Shown: piece after piece, positions 10,864-23,655 of the stretch | How positions within the stretch are numbered: the stretch's first letter is position 1 | How the letters are laid out: the number at the start of each line of letters is the position of its first letter | Assembly (NCBI GenBank): GCA_025331445.1 | Contig: JAIWNE010000030.1 | Location: forward strand, 186,001 to 250,000 | DNA: 64,000 nucleotides | Reading direction: 5' to 3' | Source: Blakeslea trispora | Taxonomy: Eukaryota > Mucoromycota > Mucoromycetes > Mucorales > Choanephoraceae | Notes under the pieces: generated by a model | What the model was told of the DNA's origin: nothing | The model's database searches: none | What the model saw: only the letters and a program-made list of their open reading frames with translations | Made by a program: the position numbers and the translations under genes

Positions 10864-11786
10864 AGCAGGATAGATTTATAAAGCTTCGAGGAACAAACAA
10901 GACTTACTTTAGCAAATAATATCGTTAATATTGGATATCGACAAGAAAGCCATACTTTTATACACACATAATCTTTGTAATAATATACACATATTTTTCT
11001 TGGAAAAACAGAACATGTTTATTGGAGAATTCTTGCTTTAAAAAATATGTAATTTATTCTTGGTCGTACAAAATAATATGTATACACTCTCTCTGTGTTT
11101 GAAGCGAATCGAATTCACCATTATCTGTCCACAGAAAAGCACTGCATTGAAATTACCAGAAGACCCTAAATTTTAGTTTCTTTCGAAATAACACCTCCTT
11201 GTTCATTGGCTTAAGATATGCTTCATTATCATTCAAACCTTATTCAAATAGAAAGTATGCTAAAAAGGATGCAATGTTGCTATTCTTTTATGTTGCAAGG
11301 CAACAAATGCATCTACAACAAGGAACCAAACAACAAGCAAACAGTAGATTGTCCTTGCTAAAGGAGAAACAACTGCTGACTCAAGTCTGTAGTAACGATA
11401 GGAGCACCCCGCATCAATAACCAATTTGTCAATGATACCTTAGAGCTGTTGTATTAACAAAGATGCTTACAATACAACGAGTATGGTTCAATAGTAAGGC
11501 TTCAAGTGATTTCAGTCGACTTTTCCCTTCTCTTTATGGCTGTAAAAAGACAAGTATGCTTGCCATTTTTTCTTTTACATTGATCAAGTGCAAAAAGAAA
11601 AGGGGGAGAAAATATGCTATTTTTATTCAGTAAAGAAGAAAATTACTTTTTTGTATTCATGCAAAAGATAGGTGCACAATGAAGGAGATGCAGTTGACTG
11701 AATGAGGGTATATGCTGATATGAAAGTATGTTGGTTGAAAAAGCAGGCTTTGTATGAAACGACTGTGCTAGATATCAGCAGACAAG
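10864..11786. other. Spacer; no gene supported
   Basis: Only short ORFs without domains (for example 11199-11420, +). AT-rich with T runs. Probably 3' regions of the convergent neighbours. No RNA gene seen. Confidence 0.4.
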
Positions 11787-12470
11787 CTACAAAGAAGTCA
11801 CAAACCATTCATTCAAACTTTGGTATCTCGATTGACACCGCTTTAGGGATAATCGTTCTTGGTCTTGTACTTTTGGCTGATTTTGTATCATCTGTGACAA
11901 AAGTGAAACGGGTTTGTCGATATCAGAACTCAGTTGGTGCCTCGCTTTCTTAATTATCAAACTACTTTCTTTGTTTGATCCAGAAATTGTGTAATCCTGA
12001 TGGCCGTAATAGCCTTCGTCAATAGGAGAGAGTAACGAAGAGGAACATTTATCCTCTTCCAAGTCTTGGTCCAATTCTTCTTGAAGATCTGTATCATCGC
12101 ATAAAAAGAATTTCTGTTTATGCGATTTCTTGATATGACCTTTTTTTTCTTCTCTTTGCTGATGATACACAAAGTATCTCCAGTATGCATCTTCTGTCAA
12201 GCATTTTCTATGAGCGGATTCAATACCTTGACAGCCATTTGTATCTATCAAAGAAATGGTTAGGTCATTGTTTATGTCGTTTGATCTTTTTCTAACAAAG
12301 ATGTTGTCAAAACTTGGTATCTTTATTTACGTCTTTCAAGCCCTGAGCGGTCATTAACACTTAACCAGACAGGCTGCTCACAAAACAACTCTTGGATACG
12401 ATTCGAGACCATCATAACAGGAAGCCTTAGCACAATACAAGTTGGATAATTTAAGTTGGAAAAATAAGAA
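11787..12470 (-). CDS. Unrecognised protein, at least two exons, 5' end unclear
   Basis: A minus-strand exon (about 12331-12460) reads YPTCIVLRLPVMMVSNRIQE and onward to WLSVNDRSGLE. It joins by a GT...AG intron (12245-12330) to an exon ending at 11787 that starts NGCQGIESAHRKCLTEDAYW. The second exon becomes highly acidic (LQEELDQDLEED) and Ser-rich. The frame stays open across the junction, which argues for a real gene. No domain is recognised. The first exon and start codon could not be fixed; an ATG at 12691 is possible but separated by T-rich sequence. The plus-strand ORF overlapping here looks like a shadow. Confidence 0.35.
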
Positions 12471-13475
12471 TGAATCAAGTGGACAGACGAAAAAAAAACA
12501 GAATAGTAAAAGTTGAACAGAGACAGATAACTTGTTTGCAAGAAGAGAAAAGACGTAGATGCTCTTTTTTTTTTCTGCTTTATATCTAGTAGCATTGACC
12601 CCAAAATGCGTAATTCAACATCAGATTTCAACAAAGAAAAGTTACACAAAAGTGAATAGACCATTACTAAATCTATATGATTAAAAGGCATATGGTAATT
12701 TGAAGATTACATATGCTTCAGCAATTCCGTTGTCATACTTGGAAACATACTTGAACACAAGTACGAATGGTTCTTACCTTGTGTATATCTGCTTAAAGAG
12801 ACGTGTTTCTTTCATTTTGATTGATTGATTGAAATCATATTGTTAAACAACGTTTGTTTTTTTCTTCCCGGTTTGATACGCGTTTTCTTTCGAAAAGAGA
12901 TATGTGCGCATGAATGGATTGTTTGGTAGAAAGTTTTAGATAAGAAGAGCTTATCTGATAATATTTCTTTGCATGGTATTCTAGACTTCATAACAAATAA
13001 CTGTTTACTGTTTACTGTTTACTGTTAGCACTTTCCTATGTTACAACCAATGCAGATGTACTTGAGTAATATAAAAAGGTAAAAGTTAGAAGCGCTTTTA
13101 TTTTGCATTTTGAGCACAAACCATGATACAACTGATTGATCAATGAGCACAACAAAAATTGTGTTACATGAGAAGCAGAATAAACAGAGTCTTTTAGGGG
13201 TACAACATTTTCTGCCATTTCCCTACTAGCTTAAAGACTGAGACATCGGAAGCATTGATTCATGCAAACAATTGGATTTCCCCCCAAAAAACACACACAC
13301 AAAATAGAAACGAATGAAAAACTATAGACAAGCTTCTTTTGAGCTATATAAAAAAAAAGTTGGGGTCGGAAATGCAGACAAACAAACAAAAAGGAACCTT
13401 AGTATAGGCCGTAAGCTAAAATAGGTTTATCGTCTTGTTTCTAGATCTATCAACTTTTTTTTTCTCTTTATTAGG
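12471..13475. other. Spacer with an 8-bp tandem repeat
   Basis: No gene supported. An ACTGTTT-type 8-bp unit is repeated about three times at 13001-13026. Homopolymer-rich. Part of 12471-12700 may hold the unresolved 5' exons of the minus-strand gene to its left. Confidence 0.4.
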
Positions 13476-15541
13476 CTATCTAAGATAAATGAACCAAATT
13501 TCGCCTATCAGAACAGCACATGCACCCAATGCAATTATGGGTAAGATAGCAAGGTTCCACTTTAAGAATTGGAAATAACCCAAGGTATGAACACCTTTTG
13601 TTCTCAAGATATGTTCAAACCTATGAAAGTCGCATTTAGCTTCTCTTTTTTTTGAGCTAATACTTAAACTTACATGACACCCGCCAAACTACCAAGATAA
13701 GTTAAACAGGCGCCAAGGTTACTTCCCACGATCAGACCCAACAGGAATCCTTGCCTGGTGGCGTCGGAATTAATATGTTGAGTAAAATTGGGATGTTGAA
13801 TGATTTGAACAAACAGTACGGTCATAGGCTAAGGATATAATATATGAAATTGAAATATGTATATGTTGACCATTTTATACTATACACACATACGCGTCTA
13901 GTAAGAAAGGAAGAAAAAACATGCCACTTACTATATTGTTTAGAAATTGACAGGCCAAGATGGATACAAATGTCATGCCAATGACAGCGGTTACATAGTT
14001 CTTGGCGAATACAGCCATAGCAATAGCAAATATGCCTACCCATCCTGCTTCGGACATTGCCTCAATCAACATGAACATACCTAAACTAAATGGTAAAACA
14101 GCCCAAGGCATACGCAAAATCACCGCTTTGATTGTCGGAAATCGTTTCCCAAACCAGCTATATGCCTGTTGGAAGGGCTTTACCCATCGATGAACTGCTT
14201 TCTTCTCATCGTCTGCATACTTTGCAGATGTTACCATGTCCTCGTTCTTTGTCGTACCCTTCTCGACATCGACAGAAGCAGGTAACGATCTTGATCGTGA
14301 AATAGGTATTGAAGTAGAAGATGTACTAGCAGGCGGCGAGAATGCCATCTCTTCTTTGCGAGTATGCCTGAGCTGGAATGTGTTCAGATCAGTTGTTTGT
14401 TTATCAAGATTAGGTTCGTGTAACACTGAATGTGCACTCAATGTATTGAGTTGAATGTCAGCTGGTTGATCATCCATCACCAATTGGTTGTGATTTGCAG
14501 GCTCAGAATGTGATTGCATCGGCAAAAAGTGTTGGAAGGAAATACCGAGATCATAAAAGAAGTCCCTCAGGAGCATAACACACGCATAGGGCAAAGTAAC
14601 CATCCATACAGGAATATTTATAAATGAGGTTGCTACCAGAGTGATCAGACAGCATGCTAATAGGATAAGACCAAAGATGGCGCCCTTGGGATCAATCAGT
14701 ACACTCTTGGGATCCTCATCAGGTGGGCTGACATGACGTGGAATATACTTTTCACTTCTGAATACGATGCGAAGAACAACATAAGCCAATAAAATACATA
14801 TTACTGTTGGCAATAATGTCCAGGCAGAATAGGTGATAAAGTTGATTTTGAATGCTTCACAAACAACCACATTAGTGGGATTTCCAATGTATAATGCCAT
14901 GGAAGCTAAAAGAAATTGTCGATACTTGTTACTCTTGAAATGACAGAAACCCTGTATAAAAGACATACCTATGTTGGCTGTTGTGAACTCGCTCATCATG
15001 AAGGCAGTAGGATTGATATCTGATACCCTTGTGTAATAAGACAAAAATACAGTGCCTGTCAAAATGACCACATCATTACTTGTTAATCCACTCACGAGAC
15101 TGGTCAAAATAAAGAACAACGAGAATGTAAGAATGCCTCTGTTTCCTGCCTTTCTAGCTACCCAAAAAGCACAGAATTGGAAGACGCCAGTCATGTCCAA
15201 TGAAATACAGATATAAGCCTAGTTGAAGCGTTAACTTTGGTGTCTGCGTATTTGTTGTGCTGTTTCTCATATACCAAAGCATAAAACAAGATCATGACAG
15301 ACCAGGGTTGAACGCCTGCTGTGCCAAGAAATCCTCTAGCAACGACATCGAAATTGATGGCTCGACATATCAATAAAATCAGAACACCAAGTGGTGGTAC
15401 AGTTGCAATTGTGAGATATATTTTTATGCGTCTATGAAGTCGTATTTTAACTGGACGAATGACCAGTATAACGACCACTATGAAAATGGCAAGAATAACA
15501 TATGAATAAGTTGTTAACGCTGTAGCCGATGGTTCGGCCAT
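13476..15541 (-). CDS. ArsB/NhaD-like anion permease (ion transporter superfamily)
   Basis: Four exons (15275-15541, 13932-15218, 13674-13828, 13476-13620) give 617 residues with all junctions in frame. The chain starts MAEPSATALTTYSYVILAIF and has about a dozen hydrophobic segments. Signature stretches of the ArsB/NhaD/citrate-type superfamily are FYALAYICISLDMTG, SGLTSNDVVILTGTVFLSYY, ALYIGNPTNVVV and ACQFLNNIPMTVL. A hydrophilic loop of about 130 residues (roughly residues 290-400, Ser/Thr/Glu-rich) separates the two halves and is likely cytosolic and regulatory. The start at 15541 is preferred to the ATG at 15697 because the intervening residues are a low-complexity Phe/Ser run. Substrate (arsenite, sodium/proton or organic anion) cannot be told. 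Confidence 0.85.
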
Positions 15542-16697
15542 GAAAGAGAATACGAGGAAGCAAACAAAAGAAAAGGATAAAAAAAAGGGAAAAAGAATAG
15601 AAAAGAAGAAAAAAGATCCCAAGAAGCTTCTGCTGAAACCATAATCAGATATTGACGAAATTAATGTGACTGTACAACTACTGAATTGTATAGCCATAAA
15701 GTCTTGACAGTGAGTGAATGAAGTTTATGTTTTCAAATGGTATCCGATTTTGTTAAGATGGGAACACTCTTGTTCTTCACAACCATAATGCAAGTTTTTG
15801 ATACCAAAAAAAGATAATCCTAGGTCAAGAGTGAAAATTGACAATGTTACACGTATTCGTTTTCATTCAATCACTGTAGTAGAATCGTTTCGGTCAATTA
15901 CAACTCTCTTGGAAGCCTCTGCAATTCTTTTGATATTAAAGTCATAGTTAAGCAAGAGGAAAATAGTCATTGAAGTTTCATACAAAGCCTTTTGTTGTGC
16001 TCCGTCTTTCAAAGCTACCTAGCTTGAAGTTCAATCCACAAGAGCTGATAATAACGAATCGCCATTTAAACGAATATTGAGGTATTAAAACTGATAAACT
16101 AAAGAATAAATTGCAAAAGACATCGATCCTAAAAAAAAGAATCACGAATCTAGAGAAAACTTCATCTGCAACTAGAAAATAGACTGTTCAGCAAATTGAC
16201 CCAAATCCTTCTAATGTTAGAGACAGGCAACAGTTTTAGACTCAACAGTGATGGATCTTTTACACTCAATGATATTATGTTGGTAATGAGCAAGCAGAAA
16301 GGCAATTTTTTAATTTTCCAGAAAGAGGAAGAGAGGAGGCTTTCCGCTGCATAATAAGCTAATGTGTGTAGCTCATACTGATCTAAATCAAAGAAATGTT
16401 TTTATCACTTGTGTATGGTCAATAGCAGCACTCAAACTATTCTGCATGCAGTAATATAGTAAATCATAGGTGTAAAAAGATCTTACTGATCTCTCTCTAT
16501 AGTATGTATATAACTTTTTGCGTCCCTGACTGTAATTCTTGAACATGTCAATAACAGTGATTAAAGAAGCATTTTACGAAACCTTTGACATGTCATCATC
16601 GCATAATATTTTCAGATTGATTTGAATTAAATTCAAGTCCGCGCAAAGCAGTTTTTTCATTTTCTTTCTTCTGTTACGCGTAAAAAAAAAAGAAGCA
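15542..16697. other. Divergent promoter spacer between permease and GOT1
   Basis: No gene seen. It separates two divergently transcribed genes, so it should hold both promoters. An ACGCGT hexamer (the MluI-type element used in fungal cell-cycle promoters) lies about 20 bp upstream of the GOT1 start, near 16676-16681; its function here is unproven. Confidence 0.4.
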
Positions 16698-17356
16698 ATG
16701 TGGTTGAGTGACAGTCAAAGTAAGACAGCAGATGGACTCAAAAAGTACCGAGAAAAATATGCATTAACATTCTGTATTAGAGATTGGTGTTGGTCTAACA
16801 GCATTTGGTCTGTTTTTTATGATGATGGGTGTGATGATGCTGTTTGATGGTGGACTAATGGCCATTGGCAATGTGAGCCCTATTTTTTTTTTACTTCTTC
16901 AAGTAACGGACAGCTCATTGTACTTTATAGATCTTGTTTTTGTGTGGCATCACTGCCATCATTGGTCCCAAAAGTACGTTTGTGTTCTTCTCAAGAAAAG
17001 AGAAATTGAGAGGAACAATATGCTTCTTGGGCGGCATTTTTTTAGTGCTTTGTAAATACCCATTTTTTGGATTTTTAGTCGAAATCTTTGGCTTTTTGAA
17101 TTTGTTTGGGTAAAGCAAAAAGAAGGCCTTTTTATAGGGCAAACTTTTATAGTAGACTTCTATGACTCTTACTTTTTCTTTTTGCATAACAGTGATTTCT
17201 TCCCTGTTGTATTCGGATTCTTGAAGCGACTTCCTTTAATTGGTCCTATCCTCAGTCATCCTGCACTTTCAAGAGTAAGTTGGATCGAATAGCTCTGGTG
17301 CAGTATTAACAGGATGTTCTTAGATTGTTCCTAGAGAAAGTCGTACTCGCGTGTAA
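16698..17356 (+). CDS. GOT1: Golgi transport protein Got1
   Basis: Five exons (16698-16719, 16781-16872, 16931-17109, 17193-17274, 17324-17356) encode 135 residues, the usual Got1/SFT2 size. The chain starts MWLSDSQKIGVGLTAFGLFF. Four membrane helices are evident: around GVGLTAFGLFFMMMGVMML, AIGNILFLCGITAIIG, GTICFLGGIFLVLC and FPVVFGFL. It ends LSHPALSRIVPRESRTRV. Got1 is a small tetraspan protein needed for ER-to-Golgi vesicle fusion. The 22-bp first exon ends inside the lysine codon, and the gene is not visible as one ORF because every membrane segment lies in a separate frame block. Confidence 0.95.
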
Positions 17357-19449
17357 ATAGCCCTTTTTTGTTCTTATTTAGTTTAACCTAATGCACATTT
17401 ATACTTTCATTTCAAACTTTTTAATAAAACTACATCCATAGACAACTATTTTGACAACATGTTGCAACACTATCTCGTAGGAAAATTTGAGCAAGATTTT
17501 GAGAGTTAAATAACAAAAATCTTATTCAATTCTTAGTAGTACTACAGTGAATATGAATTGTTGCTTAGCATTCATCTTCCATTGAATAAGGAAACTAGCA
17601 GGCCGTTTTTTTCTCTTCTGTTGGATCTGACTGAGCAGTTGTGATAATAGTAATAGTAATAGTCAAGTATTTCTTTCTGAGAAAGAGAAGTGATATCATT
17701 CAAAAGCGATTTGTAAGGTGTGTAGGTGAGTTGATTGGAATAAACTTGTGTATAACAAAGACAATCACCAAATTTCTTCACTGACATTAGATCAAAATCA
17801 AAGGAAACTTTTCTCAAAAGCAATAAACTAGTAAGGATGCATAAGAAATTGACCTTCTGAAGGAGAGCAATGGCTAACGGAATACCTCTGTTATGCGAAA
17901 AGGAATATGTCAGAGAGATACAACAATTCATTTGAGCAAAATAACTGGCTTTTGAATGTTGTTCTATCTCTTACTTTTCAAGCAATTAAGAGAAAAAAGA
18001 TAAAGACCCAATTAAAAAGGCTATGACATTTTTTGTGGTTGAAAAGGAACATCACAAATGAAACAAAGCAATGCTATAATTGAATAGATTGATTACGACG
18101 AATACAATCTTGATTTAGATGTATAAAGGAGGGGGGGACAAAGCTCTTCTACATATATGAATACTTTGTTTTGGTAAAGAAAATGAGCTACAGTTTTTAA
18201 ATGTATCTCTTAAAATCTATTCAACTTCACCAAGACTTGTTGCTTAAGTCAAAGAACGATAGAGATATATGCCAAATGTTTCGCCTAATCATATTCTTGC
18301 CATTTATTGTTGCTCTTTGAAAACGCAAATCCAATTACCAAAATAGCACCATTAAAAGAGCTCTTACTTTTCTGCTATTCGGCTGCTATTAGAATGAGTT
18401 CTCAATATTTGATGAAGTACTAAAGCAAAAACCAATCAAGGTGAAAAGTTTGGCATTGAAAGTTTTTCTAGTGTCTTTTTCATTGCATGGCGACTAAGAA
18501 TGTCTTTGTTCAGACTAAACGAGCTATACTAGGGGGAGGGGGAGGGACAAACGAAAAAAGTGTTAGACTTACCATAGTGGTCAGGACGGTTCCCAAAATT
18601 CAAAAAAACAAGTAATGCGCATATGCACACCACTACTTCTCTATTCACAGATACTTTACCATATATATTAACTTACAATAAGTAATTGAGCCCTCAGTGC
18701 CATTACTGTGATCGGACTACATGTACTGCCACTAGTACTTTTGAATTTCAGGTGTCTTGTAAAAATTGAAGGTTACTTGATATTCCGAGAAACATTCTGT
18801 GATGGTCTCTTTTTTTCATGAAGTTTATTTTCTTTTTTCTTTTTTTTCTGTGAGCGAGTAGTTTCCAGAAATAGTGTATGAGCACCAAACCGCCTATCTT
18901 TCTTGGGCAAATAAGATTTAGAATCACTTGATTCCGAAGTGTCGCTAAATAAACTTTAACCAGTTTTGCAATTACGAATATTGCCTTAATAGAATCTAGT
19001 ATGAATAAGCGCAATCAGTGCTTGTGTATCGATTGGTCGATCGAAAGAATACAAGTTTGGGTGATTTTGAATATCAAACAAGTAATCTAAAATGGCGTAA
19101 ATTTTGCCCGTTTGATCACTATTTGTATGATTTTCTTTGGTTAATAAATCCAGAAACATCAAGAAGAAATAAGAGGAATGTATATACTCTAGTGAACAAG
19201 ATGATGCTGCTCCTTTGTACCTACCTTTTGTGTTGATCCGGTTTTTCTAAAATGTATTCCATCTATATCAAACAGAAAAAAGAAAGGATTTAGATGGTGT
19301 TACAATAAGGACACATGTTGGTAATACCAATGATTGTTGCTTCTCCACACCAAGACCACTCGATGAAAAAAAGAGTGAGGTGACAAAGCAGCCGAAAACA
19401 AGTGTGTTGCTGCACAAAAGGCTTTCGTAAACTTTTGTGAGGCAAACTG
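17357..19449. other. Spacer; isolated ORFs only
   Basis: A minus-strand ORF at 17572-17931 (119 codons) and another at 18748-19014 have no recognised domain or splice partners; the former contains a Tyr run from a TAA/TAG trinucleotide repeat. A G-rich tract lies at 18533-18545. No RNA gene seen. Confidence 0.35.
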
Positions 19450-21235
19450 CTATACCATCATTGCCTGACATATTATGCAATTAGAGAAACAAAAACGTGC
19501 AACTTTCATCAACATTAATTGGATCATCCTTCTTTCTCATTTACCTTGGCTTGATTGTATCCAACTTCTTAAATCGAAAAGCGATTGCGATTCGCGATGG
19601 TCTAGGCTAGGGTATATGATCCAGTTCACATAAGCAAGTACGTTCTCCATCTTTAACTGGTGGTTAGGTTTTGTTCAAAATATCCATAAACATATGCACC
19701 TTACATCAGAAGTCCAAGGTAAATCCTGTTGACACCATTGAACAAGTAAATTAATGCATTGCCAGATCAGTCGGTTTAAAGACAGGTTATAGCACCAAGC
19801 AATGTTTCTCCGACTGACTGTATCCTTGAAAGAACCTCCATAAATAAAGTTTAATGTATGCTGATATCTCTCTGATGGTGAAACCTCTTCTTCTTTAACA
19901 AGTGATTGAGAAAGTGGCGAATATTGCAGGATTCGATAGGTACATTGTAGTGCCCGAATAAGCCTCCAGTCAGATAATTGAATAATATAATTCGAAAAGG
20001 TACTGACAAGCGCTTCTTTTAGATCATTAGAGGTTGATACAAGATGTAGCAATTCGTTCTTGCTCAGCTTTTGGCATATTGTATCCAAGTCTTGATAACT
20101 AGTTTGATTTTCTAAAAGCAGCAGCATAAGGCCAAATATTTGTGTCACCAGTAATTCATTGTGTTTCAATAAAAGTCTAATAGAGAAAGAGATAAAAATA
20201 GATGTTAGGAACTGCTCAATTGGTTCTTAAGAATTACACGGGTACCAAAGAGGCTAACTTACTCTGTTTTTAGCTCAGTAGACCATTGTTGAAAATGAGC
20301 GTGCGTATCAGTAGCATGAACGATTTGATAAGCTAAACCATATATAAACTCGTTTGGTAATAGGCTCTCTATAGACTTATGATGTAGAACGCCATGGTTA
20401 TTGCTAGAAGCTTTTAGAATCTGCAATAGAAGCTTTTCCAGAACAGCAGTTGACTTTTCGTTAGCTAGCAAAACAACACATTGGTTAGCCAATTGGCCTA
20501 GAGACGATTTCTATTGACCTTATTATAGTTAGTGTGTTTAAGATCTAGATTGTATTGTTACTCTTCTTACACTCAATGTGTCTCTTTTCAGGTCGAGAAG
20601 ATAATCTATTTTCTTTATCAAACCATCTTGGATGTTGTCAGTTCCACTTGCGCGTGGCACGCTGACTAGCCTTCGTAACCGGACCACGCACCATTTTATT
20701 GACCTACATTGAATGATGTTTAGTCCCAAAAAACAGCTAATAACAATAAGACTGACTTATTCTTGTTTGCGCTCAGGTCAAATGGATGATCAACATCTAG
20801 TGTTTCTAAATTCAGCTTGCTATATTCAACCAAATTAGATATTAATAATTTAGCTATGGTAGTGTTGTATGCTATGTAAGGGTGTATCTAATGCCACATT
20901 AGTTCTTAAAATTCTGCTAGCAGGTTTAGATAATGATTATTACAGAAGCTTGTGTTAGGAGCATGCCTGCATTAGGCAATTGCTCTGCACACTGTGTTGC
21001 TGTTTGAAGGTTCTTCAGATCCTATATTTGAAAAAAAAAAGTAGTCAAAAGAACACAAGTTAATCTCGGTTTCGCTCCATCTGAACAAAAGAGAGATCTT
21101 TGCCTCATGTAGCTGCTTCAAAAACAATATCAAGAACCCTGTATTCTGAATGATGTTGACAAGATACTGGTGTTTATCTTTCTGTTGTTTATCATATTCA
21201 ATGACCTTTTCAAATCGTTTCCAGTCAAGGATCAT
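19450..21235 (-). CDS. Unrecognised all-helical (ARM/HEAT-like) protein
   Basis: Begins at ATG 21235 (MILDWKRFEKVIEYDKQQKD). Spliced exons can be followed leftwards: a block reading DLKNLQTATQCAEQLPNAGM, one reading YIAYNTTIAKLLISNLVEY, one with KWCVVRLRRLV, then 20263-20510, then 20176 downward (ELLLKHNELLVTQIFG), and short 3' exons to a TAG at about 19450. Key junctions (20177-20262 and 20511-20570) are clean GT...AG and keep frame. Composition is Leu-rich amphipathic helix throughout, about 480 residues, no membrane segment. WRLIRALQCTYRILQYSPLS faintly recalls CNOT9/Rcd1 repeats, but not enough to assign it. The last two exons are the least certain. Confidence 0.6.
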
Positions 21236-21771
21236 AATATCAACATAAGAGCTTTTTTTTTTTTTCTTTGGGCCAACGAATATGAATTTTTACTCTAATT
21301 AAAACTCATTTCAATTTACGCGTCTCAAGACTTGGTGCAACAAGCGCATTCTTTGAACAGAGTAGAACAAAATTCTGTTTTACAAGTGTCAAGTTGACCC
21401 CTTTGTACTCTTGATAGAAGTGACATTTTATTCAAAGTAATAAACAGTAAAATTAGATATTTTCTTCTTTTCTCAGATAATAATAGTAAGATAATAATAT
21501 CATGTGTAAATAAAAAAAAAAGCAGATAATTATGGCGCAAGAAAATAAAATATAGAGAAAAGCATGAAACAAAGCAATAAAAACAAGACTATTAGCATGA
21601 TTCAAGAAAAAAAGAGAAAATTACATAGTATATAAGGGCAATGTTGTGTGTAGATACAAGAAATATATAATAAAAGGTATGGTCATCATAGTAGGCAGAA
21701 TCTTTCATGAGAGAAAAACTAGGTGGGTTTTGGTTGAAACAATAATAATACATGGCACAGCCTGGGAAGTA
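21236..21771. other. Spacer between two minus-strand genes
   Basis: Homopolymer-rich AT sequence. It should contain the 3'UTR of the NDT80-type gene's upstream end neighbour and the promoter of the helical-protein gene. No other feature seen. Confidence 0.4.
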
Positions 21772-23655
21772 TTAAGACGTTTGTTGAATACTGTACTTTC
21801 TTGAGATAGAGCTACCATATGGTGTTGAGGGTGTAGATGGGTTAGAGTATGCGCTTTGCTGGTTTGGTGGGTGAGAGAAGTATGATGCATGTTGCTGATC
21901 GTAAGCAGCAGGCGATTGATGACCAGTTGAGTTCATGCGACTACGATTCCATCCATTGCCATTGATGGGCATACTCATACCATTATGGTTAGTGGGATGA
22001 GGTAACTGATGATGTCCCAGTTTAGTATCTTCGTGCAACCCACTACTTGTATTAGGTGCGGGTGCTGTTCCGTTATTTCCAGCACCAAATTCGTTGTTAT
22101 AGAGATCAGGCGATGATGTTTCTGAAGAGGAAGGGTCTGAAGTCATTCCAGGCATTACATAGGGATGGCCGTGTTGTTGATGGTGAGGTGGAGGAGGACC
22201 TCCAGTAGGAGTAGGAGGCATCATACCAGGCTGCATTTGTCCAGGAATGGGACTGAATTGAGAGTAATTAGAATAATTTTGATAAGAGTAAGGCGAACTG
22301 TATTCAGGACCCATCACACCAGGTGGGGTCATTGGTGGTCTGGGAAAAGGAGCGCCATATCTATCATCATGTTGAGGGGAAGACATTGGCATACTGCCTT
22401 CAAAGCGCTCGTGGTTGTCAGAGTAGTGACCAGGACTGCGACCACGAACAACCAAAGGTGCAGATTGACATGAAGCGACCTTGACTCGCTTATTTCCTTC
22501 AATCTCCGCATAAAGATCTACTAAACAGACGTAGTATTGTTGGGCGGCTCTTCTTTTACCATTATTGGCAGTAGCAGTCTTGAATTGAATTCGCTCAAAT
22601 GTAACAATACTTTGATTGGCACCAACAGAGCTCATGCTCAAGTTTCCACCAGGTATGATTGGTTTTGGAGAAGGAGTCGATTGAGGACCTTTGTCACGCT
22701 TTGGAGTATGCTGAACTAATTCAATCTTCTTATCGCTGTTTGAAACACGAGCTGAGATATTCATTGAGAAGCCATGAACAGGATAGAAATTGCCATCCAT
22801 CTGAACTAAACAGAAGGTTTCTTGGTCGCTATAATAGTGGCTTATGCCGAGTACAGAGAATGCACCACTCACTTGAAAGTAGTTTCTTCGGTAACAAGTC
22901 CAATCGTTATCTGCTAGAAAGAAGCCTCTGTCCATCTTGGCTTGGATGCGAATATTGAGTCTAATGAAAAGCAAACCATGTTAGCCCGAATCTATTAGCA
23001 TCACTGACAAGCTCAGACTCACAATGTAGATCTATCTAATGCATAGAGGTTGTCAGCCGGCTTTGTGGAACTGAAAAAAGGTCCAAGTTCAGTTGAGAAA
23101 AGTTCACTTCTTCCTCTTTTGCGAGCCAAAGCAGGATGAGAGTAAGGCGTGGCATGGAAGGAAGAGGTAGCAAAATCAGCTTTCTTTGGAGAAGTTGCAG
23201 TAGGATGATGATTAGGGCGAGGGGTGCTAGGTTGAGAAAGCGCCATCATTCTAAAAGAATCAGAGTGAAAAATGAACAGGTTAGTAATATTTCCAAAAAA
23301 TAATTTTGATGAAACAAAAAATATAAATAAATAATAAAAGCTTATTTGATCATTACCCAGGTAGGCGCGGATCTGACTCTGACTTTCCAGAAGGCAAAAA
23401 GTTAGCAGTAGGTGAGAGCTGGTGATGACTAAATTTGCCACATGGTAGAGTTAGTATATGGTCCTTTGCTTATGTAGTCAAGACTTACACAGGAGGATGC
23501 ATGGGATTCTGAGAGAATGATTGGCCATAGGGATGGTCCATAGGTGGATAATGCTGTAATTGTGGTGATTGAGTTACAGGACTTTCAGCTATGCAAGAAT
23601 TCTGCAAAGGAGCTTGCGACATGTGCCATTCTTTTGTTTCGTGGGTTGCGTTCAT
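21772..23655 (-). CDS. NDT80/PhoG-family transcription factor
   Basis: Four exons (23489-23655, 23357-23428, 23023-23250, 21772-22960) give 551 residues, start MNATHETKEWHM. The Ndt80 DNA-binding fold spans about residues 125-300: DRGFFLADNDWTCYRRNYFQ, then YPVHGFSMNISARVS, then SIVTFERIQFKTATANNGKR and RAAQQYYVCLVDLYAEI. The C-terminal ~230 residues are Pro/Gln/Asn/Ser-rich (SPYSYQNYSNYSQFSPIPGQ), typical of an activation region. Members control meiosis (Ndt80), phosphate/protease response (PhoG/XprG) or heterokaryon death (VIB-1) in other fungi; which role applies here cannot be read. The loosely conserved N-terminus is split over three exons. Confidence 0.92.

Noticed and set aside
17572..17931. 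119-codon minus ORF
   Set aside because: Contains a Tyr run from a trinucleotide repeat and no recognisable domain; kept only as a note in the spacer entry.
22165..22473. Plus-strand ORFs inside the NDT80-type gene
   Set aside because: Antisense shadows of a well-supported coding exon.
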